Assembly: GCF_036226405.1 (NCBI RefSeq)
Contig: NZ_CP108465.1
Span: 76,085-140,084, forward strand
Source: Streptomyces sp. NBC_01260
GTDB taxonomy: Bacteria > Actinomycetota > Actinomycetes > Streptomycetales > Streptomycetaceae
Direction of reading: 5' to 3'
DNA length: 64,000 nt
Part shown: positions 8,136 through 15,291 of the stretch, piece after piece
Layout: each line of letters begins with the position of its first letter
Position numbering within the stretch: the first letter of the stretch is position 1
Translations under genes and position numbers: made by a program
Notes under the pieces: generated by a model
The model's database searches: none
Told to the model about the DNA's origin: nothing
What the model saw: only the letters and a program-made list of their open reading frames with translations

Positions 8136-9062
8136 TCAGCGTGGCAGTGCCTCGATACGGGGCACGAGATCGGCGGGCCGCGGCATACGGGCGATGTCGC
8201 GGCCCAACTCCGCGGCCGCGGGCAGTACCCGGCCGCCATTGACCAGCTCGGCGAGGTGGAAGCGCAGCCGCAGCATGCTGGAGGCGCCCGCCAGGTCGTC
8301 GTCGCTCAGGCACAGGCCGATGCCCGCCTGTTCCAGACGCTTGCCCGCCCGCCATTCCTCCTCCCCGGCCGGCAGCACCAGCTGGGAGACTCCGTACCGG
8401 GCGGCCGCATACACGCTCCCCTCGTCCCCGCCGTGCACCATGACGACGCTGCCCTGCAGCACCACGCTCCAGGGCTGGGCGTCGCCGGTCAGCACGACGA
8501 GTTGCAGGCCGAGATTCTCGACGCCCTCGGCGACCCGGCGGAACAGCCCCGCTCGATGCCGGTCCCGGGGCCGGGTGCCGGTGGGCATCCCGGTGACGCA
8601 GACGCGGGGGCGCAGCGACAGCTCGGTGAGCTGGGGCACCGGCTGCGGGGGCAGCTCGTAGGAATCACAGCACACATGCCAGGCGTCGGGGTCGGGCCGC
8701 TCCCGCAACGGCCCGGGACAGGGGTCGATCCACACGGTCGGCCGCGGCGACAACGGTGCGTGGGCGTACGGTAGATAGCCGATGGTGGGCACCCCCGACT
8801 CGGCCGCCATGGCCGTAGATTCCGGGCACAGTGGATCGTGCACCACCAGGTCGGGCTGCCAGGCCCGGCTGAACCGCCGTGGAGCGGCCAGTACCGGGAC
8901 GAGCCCGGCACTGACCACGCGGTGGCGGGTCCGGGCCGGACCGCAGAAGCGGACTTCGTGCCCGGCCGCCTGCAGTTCTCTCGCGAGCAGCACCATGCGC
9001 AGCACCGCCGGCATGCCGAGGCCCGCCGAGAAGAGAACACGCACAGTTCCTCCCTGCGCCAT
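8136..9062 (-). CDS. Compact GT1-family glycosyltransferase
   Basis: This 308-residue protein resembles the actinomycete antibiotic glycosyltransferases (EryCIII/DesVII type, GT-B fold) that attach NDP-deoxysugars to aglycones. The N-terminal MRVLFSAGLGM and LARELQAAGHEVRF and the C-terminal donor-binding stretch VMVHGGDEGSVYAAARYGVSQLVLP are recognisable. The last corresponds to the usual HHGGAGT...GVPQLVLP motif, with DEGS replacing AGT. Family members are typically 380-430 residues, and this one is shortened in both the acceptor domain and the linker. It may depend on a partner protein or may be degenerate. Its start ATG overlaps the stop of the SARP gene (TAATG), so it is co-translated with the activator. 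Confidence 0.8.
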   Translation of the reverse strand: MAQGGTVRVLFSAGLGMPAVLRMVLLARELQAAGHEVRFCGPARTRHRVVSAGLVPVLAAPRRFSRAWQPDLVVHDPLCPESTAMAAESGVPTIGYLPYAHAPLSPRPTVWIDPCPGPLRERPDPDAWHVCCDSYELPPQPVPQLTELSLRPRVCVTGMPTGTRPRDRHRAGLFRRVAEGVENLGLQLVVLTGDAQPWSVVLQGSVVMVHGGDEGSVYAAARYGVSQLVLPAGEEEWRAGKRLEQAGIGLCLSDDDLAGASSMLRLRFHLAELVNGGRVLPAAAELGRDIARMPRPADLVPRIEALPR

Positions 9063-9874
9063 TACCTGGCAAAGCGGTCGAGCATCCGCCCGTTCTCGAC
9101 GTCGATGTCCAACGCCGGGTCGCTGCCGAGCACGGCACGCTGCAGATGTTGCAGACGCTGCGAGGGCTCGATGCCCAGCTCCTCCACGAGACGGCTCCGA
9201 AGATTCTGGAAGACTTCGAGCGCCGCGGAGGGCCGCCCCGCCCGGTAGAAGGCCACCATGGACTGGGCGTGCAGCCCCTCGTGCAGCGGGTTCCTGGCGG
9301 CGAGGGCGATGAGCTCGGTGAGCAGTTCGCCGTGCCGGCCGAGCCGGAGCTCGACGTCGATGCGCCGCTCCAGCACGCCGAGCCGGCTCTCCTCAAGGCG
9401 CATCGCCTCGATCTCCAGCAGCGGTCCGGTGCGTACGTCGACCAGAGCCGGTCCCCGCCACTGCGCGAGCGCCTCCCGGAACAGCTCCGCGGCCTGCTGG
9501 TGCTCTCCGCGGTCGAAGGCGCGCTGGCCGAGTGAGGCCAGCCGGTCGTGCTCGTGCGCGTCGATGCTTCCCGGCTCGGTGTGCAGGAGATATCCGCCGT
9601 GCCGGGTCAGCAGCAGTGCCTTGGAACCGCCGGGCTCCCCGTCCAGTGCCTTCTCCATGCAGCGTCGGAGCTGGAGGATGTAGGTCTGCAGCGTGGTGAG
9701 CGCGCTGCGCGGCGGTGCGTCGCCCCAGATCTCCTCCATCAGGGTGGGAACCGGTAGGACCTGGTTCGCGTAGATGGCGAGCAGCGCCAGGATCTGACGC
9801 GGCTTCGCCGCCGTGGGCAGGATCGGAACGCCGTTTAGTTCGGCATCCAAAGACCCTAGAACAGAGATTCGCAT
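9062..9874 (-). CDS. SARP-family transcriptional activator
   Basis: This 270-residue protein has the small-SARP layout of DnrI, ActII-ORF4 and RedD. An OmpR-type winged-helix DNA-binding domain covers residues ~1-95 (MRISVLGSLDAELNG, KPRQILALLAIYANQVLPV, ALTTLQTYILQLRR), and a bacterial transcriptional activator (BTAD) all-helical domain covers ~100-255. SARPs bind heptameric direct repeats near -35 and switch on biosynthetic operons. The first codons use rare CTA, TCT and GTT triplets, unlike the GC-rich remainder, which may limit translation. I saw no TTA codon. A good ribosome-binding site (AAGGGGGCAGC) precedes the ATG. It is the likely pathway-specific activator of the deoxysugar and left-hand operons. 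Confidence 0.9.
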   Translation of the reverse strand: MRISVLGSLDAELNGVPILPTAAKPRQILALLAIYANQVLPVPTLMEEIWGDAPPRSALTTLQTYILQLRRCMEKALDGEPGGSKALLLTRHGGYLLHTEPGSIDAHEHDRLASLGQRAFDRGEHQQAAELFREALAQWRGPALVDVRTGPLLEIEAMRLEESRLGVLERRIDVELRLGRHGELLTELIALAARNPLHEGLHAQSMVAFYRAGRPSAALEVFQNLRSRLVEELGIEPSQRLQHLQRAVLGSDPALDIDVENGRMLDRFAR

Positions 9875-10009
9875 GCTGCCCCCTTATGTCTCTGTCATGG
9901 AACCTTGAACTTCCCACGAGGCCGCCTCGTGCGGACAGTGTGTTGTTCCCGCTCCTGCGAGTGCGTCTGTCCTGGTCAGGGCATGACCGATTCATGGTGG
10001 CGGGGCGTG
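9875..10009 (-). promoter_or_regulatory. Leader region of the SARP gene
   Basis: This is non-coding DNA between the SARP start and the hairpin that ends the upstream epimerase transcript. It presumably holds the SARP promoter, since the 20-bp hairpin beyond it should isolate the regulator from readthrough. No definite promoter boxes can be assigned by eye. Confidence 0.4.
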
Positions 10010-10065
10010 CCGGACACGACGAGGCCCCGCGCGCCGGGATGGTGGCGGGGCCTCGTCGTGTCCGG
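10010..10065 (-). terminator. 20-bp perfect hairpin between the epimerase and SARP genes
   Basis: A perfect 20-bp inverted repeat (10010-10029 with 10046-10065, around CGACGAGGCCCCG) with a 16-nt loop lies 36 bp beyond the stop of the RmlC-like gene. It is a strong terminator candidate in either direction and would give the SARP gene its own transcript. Confidence 0.8.
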
Positions 10066-10100
10066 CCGGAAGGGGGAGGCCGGGTCGGCTACGGGTCGGT

Positions 10101-10724
10101 TCAGTCCCCCATGATCACGGGGTGGTTGTACGGCGCGAGGCAGTCCTCGTACGTCGGCAGCAGCCCTTTCGCCAGCGCCTCCGCCGCGGTGGGCGCGGCC
10201 AGATCCTCGTCGGACATCACCGGCTCCTCGGTGAGCCCCCACGGCAGGGCCAGAGCGGGGTCGAGCGCGCTGACCGTGTAGCCGGGCCCGGCCGGCCGGG
10301 TGCTGTGACAGGCGACCACCGTGTCGTCCTCGAGCGCGAGCCAGGCGTGGCCCAGGCCCTCGGAGACGAACACTCCGGACGCGTTGTGGTGGTCCAGCCA
10401 GACCGTCTCGTGCCGGCCGTACTCCGGGGACCCGACGCGCAGGTCCACCACGACGTGCAGGGCGGAACCCCGCACACAGTCGAACAGCCGGGCACGGCCG
10501 TCCTCCGCGTCGGTGCCGTGGATGCCCCGCAGGACCGCGCGCCGCGCGGCCGACACATCGCTGTACCGGATCGAGAAGGGCCGTCCAATCACGTCCTCGA
10601 CACGGTCCTGGCGGAAGGTCTCGTAGCGCACCACGACCTCGTCCCCAACGGCCCGGGGCGTAAGCAGGAACGCGCCCGGCAGGGCGAGTTCGCTGACTTC
10701 CAGGCTGATGGGTTCCATGGTCAC
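10101..10724 (-). CDS. dTDP-4-keto-6-deoxyhexose 3,5-epimerase-like protein (RmlC family)
   Basis: This 207-residue cupin protein keeps the family's hallmark VLRGIHG (catalytic-base His69), DLRVGSPEYGRHETVWL, VSEGLGHAWLALED and the C-terminal ALDPALALPW. RmlC-type enzymes epimerise C3 and/or C5 of NDP-4-keto-6-deoxyhexoses and set up L-sugars. Where family members carry a catalytic Tyr followed by LCS in the TVVYLCS stretch, this protein reads TVVACHS, so the Tyr appears to be Ala138. It may therefore epimerise at one position only, or act differently. It is probably co-transcribed with the SnoaL gene 63 bp upstream. Family is confident; activity is uncertain because of the Tyr loss. Confidence 0.8.
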   Translation of the reverse strand: MTMEPISLEVSELALPGAFLLTPRAVGDEVVVRYETFRQDRVEDVIGRPFSIRYSDVSAARRAVLRGIHGTDAEDGRARLFDCVRGSALHVVVDLRVGSPEYGRHETVWLDHHNASGVFVSEGLGHAWLALEDDTVVACHSTRPAGPGYTVSALDPALALPWGLTEEPVMSDEDLAAPTAAEALAKGLLPTYEDCLAPYNHPVIMGD

Positions 10725-10787
10725 GACGGTAGCCGCCGCTGCTCAAGACCGAGTGGAGCAACCCTGATGCCGCGCCCAGGACAGCCC

Positions 10788-11204
10788 TCAGGCCTGTGCG
10801 GCCGGCGCCGGGTCGACGCCCAGCTGGCGGAAGAGGTCGTCCATGTTCAGCTGGTCCCAGTGCTCGGCGAACAGCCCGTTCTCCACCCTCCAGATGTCGA
10901 TGGACTGGAAGTTCACCGGGCGTCCGCTGGCCGGTATGCCGAGGAACGTGCCCTGGTGGGTCGCGCTGTACTCCAGACGCGCGGCCACCCGGTCCCCTTC
11001 CCCGACGGCGTCGTGCAGCACGGCCTTCAGGTCGGGAAAGGCGCTGAACACCTGGGTCCAGAAGCCCCGGTTGGCCTCGATGCCGTCGGCCACCCCCGGG
11101 TTGTGGTCGATGTGACCAGGAGCCGTGTGCTTCTCCATGGTGCTGACGTCGTGGCTGTTGATCATGTCCACGAAGCTCTGGACGAGGGCGTGGTGATTCG
11201 ACAT
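10788..11204 (-). CDS. SnoaL-like polyketide cyclase / ester cyclase
   Basis: This 138-residue single-domain protein has the SnoaL fold: FVDMINSHDVSTMEKHTAPGHIDHNPG, FWTQVFSAFPDL, EYSATHQGTFLGIPASGRPVNFQSIDIWRVENGLFAEHWDQLN. Relatives close polyketide rings by intramolecular aldol chemistry or catalyse related reactions, and many of unknown function occur in actinomycetes. It faces the 2,3-dehydratase gene across a divergent promoter region and heads the minus-strand unit that continues into the RmlC-like gene. Together with the SnoaL fusion at 5533-6414 it makes two cyclase-fold proteins in one cluster. Confidence 0.82.
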   Translation of the reverse strand: MSNHHALVQSFVDMINSHDVSTMEKHTAPGHIDHNPGVADGIEANRGFWTQVFSAFPDLKAVLHDAVGEGDRVAARLEYSATHQGTFLGIPASGRPVNFQSIDIWRVENGLFAEHWDQLNMDDLFRQLGVDPAPAAQA

Positions 11205-11479
11205 GGGGGCCTTTCTGGCGGGCTGGGAGAAGAACGATCAGGTCGAGCATCGCCAGCCGCGGTCGAGTCCCTCTGGAGCGGGAATCCGGGCGCGAGGCGC
11301 GGCGGGCGCCGGAACGCTCCAGCGGAGCGCGAGGGAGGGGCGAGGGGCCCGCCCTAGCGTCGCCGTCCCGAACCGAACCGAACCGGCCACTGTCCCGAGG
11401 AGCCCTGGGTGGCCGCCGAGGTCGCCCCGCTTCGACAGAGCCACCTCCGCCCGACAGCTCGTTGAAAGGAAGTAGCAGC
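11205..11479. promoter_or_regulatory. Divergent promoter region with candidate SARP direct repeats
   Basis: This is non-coding DNA between the minus-strand SnoaL gene and the plus-strand dehydratase. Two copies of GGTCGAG lie at 11241-11247 and 11261-11267, in the same orientation, 20 bp apart. SARPs of the DnrI type recognise TCGAG-containing heptamer direct repeats, usually 18 or 22 bp apart, so this is a plausible but off-register operator. A short tandem CCGAA repeat (three units, about 11368-11383) also occurs. A GAAAGGAAG ribosome-binding site precedes the dehydratase ATG. Confidence 0.5.
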
Positions 11480-12868
11480 ATGCAGCCCGAGGTGAACGGT
11501 GCCGACGACTTCCTGGCGTCGGCGTTGGTGTCGAAGTCCCGGCTGACCCCCGACGCGGGAGCCTTCCTCGAGGAACGCGAGGAGTCCGCCTCGTACGACG
11601 TCGAGCGGGTGCCCCTGGCCGCCCTCCCGAACTGGCACCACGGAGACCGGCTCAGCCGCGAGGACGGCAAGTTCTTCACGGTCGAGGGGCTCTCCGTACG
11701 GACGGACTTCGGACCCGTTCCGCAGTGGTCCCAGCCAATCATCGTCCAGCCGGAGGTCGGCATCCTGGGGATCGTCGCCAAGCGGTTCGACGGTGTGCTC
11801 CATTTCCTCATGCAGGCGAAGATGGAGCCGGGGAACACCGCCTTCGTCCAGTACGCGGCGACCGTCCAGGCGACGCAGAGCAACTACCGGCGGGTGCACG
11901 GTGGCAGGGCCACCCCGTACCTGGATTACTTCCTGGAGGGCACGCGGCGACGCGTCCTGTTCGACCAGCTCCTCTCCGAGCACGGCTTCTGGTACCTGCA
12001 CAAGAGGAACCGGAACATGATCGTCGAGGTGCCCGAGGACGAGGACGTCCCCGTCGAGAACGACTTCACCTGGCTCACTCTGGGCCAGGTGCGCCACCAG
12101 CTCATGCTCGGCAACCGCGTCAACATGAACGCCCGGACCGTGCTGTCCGGCATAGCGTACGGCGGTGCCGACGGCGACCTGCTGTCCTACGGCGAGCAGC
12201 CCGAGGGCTTCCACGCCGAGCTCCTGGAGTCGCACCGGACGCCGAGCTCGGCGGACGACCTCGCCGGCGCGCTGACGTGGCTCTTCGACCAGAAGGCGAA
12301 GTACAGCCTGGACGCCAGACGGATCAGCCTGCGGGACATGGACGACTGGATCTGCGACGACGAGAGCATCCGCCACCGTGACGGCCGCATCTTCGACATC
12401 ATCGGCATGTCGGTCAAGGCCACGAGCCGGGAGGTCGGCACCTGGTGGCAGCCCATGCTCGAACCCCGCCCCGGCAACGCCGTCGCCCTGGTCTGCCAGC
12501 GGCGGAACGGGGTACTGCAGTTCCTGCTCCAGGCCACGATCCAGCCCGGCCTGACCGACCGGCTCGAACTCGGCCCCACCGTCCAGTTCTCCCCGGGCTA
12601 CCACCGCGGCCCCCAGGACCTCCCGCCGCTGACGGAGTACCTCGACGCATCCGCGTCGTGGACCCGGCTCGACACCATCCAGTCGGAGGACGGCGGCCGT
12701 TTCTCCAAGGCGGACACCCGCCACCTGGTCGTCGAGGTCCCCGAGGACCACACGGTCGAGGCACCGGACAACTACCGCTGGATCAGCCTGAACCTGCTCA
12801 GCCGCCTGATCCACTTCGGATACCACGTCAACGTCGAGGCCCGCAGCCTGGCCTCCTGCCTGCTCTGA
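11480..12868 (+). CDS. NDP-hexose 2,3-dehydratase
   Basis: This 462-residue protein belongs to the EvaA/TylX3/SpnO family, which removes water from C2/C3 of NDP-4-keto-6-deoxyglucose as the committed step to 2-deoxysugars. The family's tandem-duplicated structure is clear: residues ~50-140 (SREDGKFFTVEGLSV, QWSQPIIVQPEVGILGIV, VLHFLMQAKMEPGN) repeat as residues ~295-385 (HRDGRIFDIIGMSV, WWQPMLEPRPGNAVALV, VLQFLLQATIQPG). I chose the ATG of MQPEVNGADD because GGAAG precedes it; a TTG lies 18 bp upstream. It leads a plus-strand operon with the 4-ketoreductase and 3-ketoreductase, and its product would be reduced by the latter at C3. Confidence 0.93.
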   Translation: MQPEVNGADDFLASALVSKSRLTPDAGAFLEEREESASYDVERVPLAALPNWHHGDRLSREDGKFFTVEGLSVRTDFGPVPQWSQPIIVQPEVGILGIVAKRFDGVLHFLMQAKMEPGNTAFVQYAATVQATQSNYRRVHGGRATPYLDYFLEGTRRRVLFDQLLSEHGFWYLHKRNRNMIVEVPEDEDVPVENDFTWLTLGQVRHQLMLGNRVNMNARTVLSGIAYGGADGDLLSYGEQPEGFHAELLESHRTPSSADDLAGALTWLFDQKAKYSLDARRISLRDMDDWICDDESIRHRDGRIFDIIGMSVKATSREVGTWWQPMLEPRPGNAVALVCQRRNGVLQFLLQATIQPGLTDRLELGPTVQFSPGYHRGPQDLPPLTEYLDASASWTRLDTIQSEDGGRFSKADTRHLVVEVPEDHTVEAPDNYRWISLNLLSRLIHFGYHVNVEARSLASCLL

Positions 12869-12932
12869 CGGGCCGTCGGAACTACCGGGAACCGCGGTTC
12901 CCGAACCACGCAAACCCTCTGGAGGTACGGGA

Positions 12933-13931
12933 GTGAACTCCCCGCTCATCGTGGTGCTGGGCGCCGCGGGCTTCGTCGGCTCCGCCGTCTTCCGCGAGCT
13001 GGCACAGCATCCGGTCCGGATTCGGGCCGTCTCCCGACGGAAGTGCCCTGTCCCCGAGAATGCCCGCGCCGAGATCGAGGTGGTCTCCGCGGACCTTCTC
13101 GAACCCGGCAGCATGGCCGCCGCCGTCGCCGACGCCGATGTCGTCATCCACGCACTGGCGTACCTGGAGGGTGCCTCCACCTGGCGCATAGCGGACGGCG
13201 ACCCGGGCGCCGAACGCGTCCACGTCGGCCTGATGCGGGATCTGCTGGATGCCCTCGGCGACCGCCCCGCTTCCCGGGAGCCCGCGACCGTCCTGTTCAC
13301 CGGATCGGTCACGGCGGCCGGCGACTCGGACAAGGAGGTCCGGGACGGCACCGAACCCGACCGGCCGAAGGGCTACTACGAACGACTGAAACTCGAGGCG
13401 GAACAATTGCTGCTGGCGGCCGACGCGGCAGGAACGGTGCGGGGCGCCAGCCTGCGCCTCACCACGTTGTACGGCTACAGCGCCGGGTCCACCGCCCGGG
13501 ACAAGGGCATCGTCTCCACGATGACGCGCCGCGCGGTGGCCGGCGAGCCCCTGACCATGTGGCACGACGGAACAGTGCGCCGGGACCTGCTCCACGTCGA
13601 TGACGCCGCCCGCGCCTTCTGGGCCGCCGTCCCGCACATGGATGTGCTCGGGGGAAAGCGCCGGCTGATCGGCACCGGCCGAGGGGCCGCGCTCGGGGAC
13701 GTGTTCACCAAGGTCTCCGCGCTGGTCGCCGAGCAGACGGGCGCCGAACCGGTGCCGGTGGTCTCCGTCGAGCCGCCGGAGTACGCCGAGGTCAGCGACT
13801 TCCGGAGCGTGACCGTCGACTCCTCCGCGTTCCGGGCCGCCACCGGCTGGGAACCGCAGGTGTCCCTGGAGGAGGGCCTGCGTCTGACGACGGAGTTCTG
13901 CACCGACGGCCGGGAGGCCGACGTGTGGTGA
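12933..13931 (+). CDS. NDP-hexose 4-ketoreductase (extended SDR)
   Basis: This 332-residue NAD(P)-dependent epimerase/dehydratase-family protein starts at GTG behind CTGGAGGTACGG. It has the dinucleotide motif GAAGFVG near residue 9, the catalytic YYERLK (YxxxK) near residue 150, and LYGYSAGS and DLLHVDDAARAF typical of DnmV/UrdR/EryBIV-type C4 reductases. These finish TDP-deoxysugars by stereospecific reduction of the 4-keto group. The gene lies between the 2,3-dehydratase and the 3-ketoreductase, which supports a 2,6-dideoxyhexose pathway. The stereochemistry at C4 cannot be read from sequence by eye. Confidence 0.88.
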   Translation: MNSPLIVVLGAAGFVGSAVFRELAQHPVRIRAVSRRKCPVPENARAEIEVVSADLLEPGSMAAAVADADVVIHALAYLEGASTWRIADGDPGAERVHVGLMRDLLDALGDRPASREPATVLFTGSVTAAGDSDKEVRDGTEPDRPKGYYERLKLEAEQLLLAADAAGTVRGASLRLTTLYGYSAGSTARDKGIVSTMTRRAVAGEPLTMWHDGTVRRDLLHVDDAARAFWAAVPHMDVLGGKRRLIGTGRGAALGDVFTKVSALVAEQTGAEPVPVVSVEPPEYAEVSDFRSVTVDSSAFRAATGWEPQVSLEEGLRLTTEFCTDGREADVW

Positions 13932-13977
13932 GCCCGTCGCCGCGCAAGCACCCATCGCTGAAGGAGGAGAAGGACGC

Positions 13978-14964
13978 GTGATCTACACACAGCTGGGCCG
14001 TACCGGTCTGCGGGTCAGCAGGCTGGCCCTCGGCACCGTCAACTTCGGTGGCCGGGTCGAGGAGCCGGAGGCGCACCGGCTCCTGGACCATGGCCTGGAC
14101 CGGGGCATCAATTTGATCGACACCGCCAACATCTACGGCTGGCGCGTCCACAAGGGCCACACCGAAGAGGTCATCGGCCGCTGGCTCGGCAAGAGCCCGG
14201 GCCGCCGCGACCAGGTCGTCCTGACCACCAAGGTGGGCGACCCGATGGGCGAGGGCCCCAACGACCACGGTCTGTCCGCCCGCAACATCGTCGCGGCCTG
14301 CGAGGCGTCGCTCAAGCGGCTCGGAACGGACTGGATCGACGTCTACCAGATGCACCACCTCGACCGGACCGTGGGCTGGGACGAGGTCTGGCAGGCCATG
14401 GACCTCCTGGTCGCCCAGGGCAAGGTGCGCTACGTCGGCTCGTCCAACTTCGCCGGCTGGGACATCGCGTCCGCGCAGGCGGCCGCGCAGCGCAGGAACA
14501 GCCTGGGCCTGGTCACCGAGCAGTGCGTCTACAACCTGGTCACCCGGTACGCCGAGCTCGAGGTGATTCCCGCAGCCCAGGCGTACGGACTCGGACTCTT
14601 CGTCTGGTCACCGCTGCACGGCGGCCTGCTCGGCGGCGTGCTGCGCAAGATGGAGACCAACTCGGCCGTCAAGTCCGCGCAGGGCCGCGGCCTGGAGGCC
14701 CTGAACGCGCAGCGCGACACCATCGAGGCCTACGAGAAGCTCTGCGCCGGTCACGGCCTGGATCCGGCGGTGGTCGGCATGGCCTGGACGCTGTCCCGCC
14801 CCGGGGTGACCGGCGTGGTGATCGGCCCGCGGACCGAGCAGCACATCGATGGCGCACTCGAAGCCCTGGACTGCGAGCTGCCCGAGTCCCTCCTCGCCGA
14901 CCTCGACGTGCTCTTCCCGTCGCTCGGCAGCGGCGGCCCCGCCCCCGACTGCTGGTTGACCTGA
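13978..14964 (+). CDS. NDP-4-keto-2,6-dideoxyhexose 3-ketoreductase (AKR family)
   Basis: This 328-residue aldo/keto reductase starts at GTG after an AAGGAGGAGAAGG ribosome-binding site. Its N-terminus, YTQLGRTGLRVSRLALGTVNFGG, and NLIDTANIYGW, MHHLDR, YVGSSNFAGWDIASAQAAA and LGLFVWSPLHGGLLGG match the OleW/EryBII/SpnN-associated group that reduces the C3 ketone left by the 2,3-dehydratase. It is the last gene of the sugar operon and is followed within 20 bp by a strong hairpin. With the dehydratase, 4-ketoreductase and epimerase it provides most of an olivose/oliose/digitoxose-type pathway. No aminotransferase or C-methyltransferase specific to a sugar is seen. Confidence 0.88.
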   Translation: MIYTQLGRTGLRVSRLALGTVNFGGRVEEPEAHRLLDHGLDRGINLIDTANIYGWRVHKGHTEEVIGRWLGKSPGRRDQVVLTTKVGDPMGEGPNDHGLSARNIVAACEASLKRLGTDWIDVYQMHHLDRTVGWDEVWQAMDLLVAQGKVRYVGSSNFAGWDIASAQAAAQRRNSLGLVTEQCVYNLVTRYAELEVIPAAQAYGLGLFVWSPLHGGLLGGVLRKMETNSAVKSAQGRGLEALNAQRDTIEAYEKLCAGHGLDPAVVGMAWTLSRPGVTGVVIGPRTEQHIDGALEALDCELPESLLADLDVLFPSLGSGGPAPDCWLT

Positions 14965-14983
14965 CCTGACACAGAGGTGACGA

Positions 14984-15016
14984 AGTGCCCGGCAACTGAC
15001 GAGGTTGCCGGGCACT
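14984..15016 (+). terminator. Terminator ending the deoxysugar operon
   Basis: A 13-bp perfect stem (AGTGCCCGGCAAC at 14984-14996 with 15004-15016) with a 7-nt loop lies 20 bp after the 3-ketoreductase stop, followed by CGTTGTTCC. It marks the boundary between the sugar operon and the asnB-like operon. Confidence 0.82.
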
Positions 15017-15291
15017 CGTTGTTCCGCGCGGCCCCGCCCCCGCACAGTCGTCAGGACCCCGTCCGAGCGGCAGTCCGCTCCGGGCCGTCGTCCCCGACGG
15101 CCGGAGCCGCTTCCCGAACCCGATCATCGTCGCGTACCCGCACCCGCCCCACGACGGTGACGCCTGCCCCGGCGCTCGAGCCCGCTTCTAGGCCGTGCTG
15201 GTCAACTTGAGGCCGCTGAAGTCGACCCGCTGCCGTCGCGTCGGTGCCGAAAGTCCAGTTCTCATCCATTCATACAGGCGAGGGTCGGGCG
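15017..15291 (+). promoter_or_regulatory. Intergenic region upstream of the asnB-like operon
   Basis: No gene is supported here. The stretch contains a small 6-bp hairpin (GAGCGG/CCGCTC, 15065-15080). It must hold the promoter for the four-gene operon that follows, because a strong terminator precedes it. AT content rises in the last 60 bp (around CATTCATACAG). A GCGAGGGTC site precedes the first start. Confidence 0.4.

Noticed and set aside
11368..11383. CCGAA tandem repeat as a regulatory repeat or CRISPR-like element
   Set aside because: Only three 5-bp units; too short and common in GC-rich DNA to claim function.
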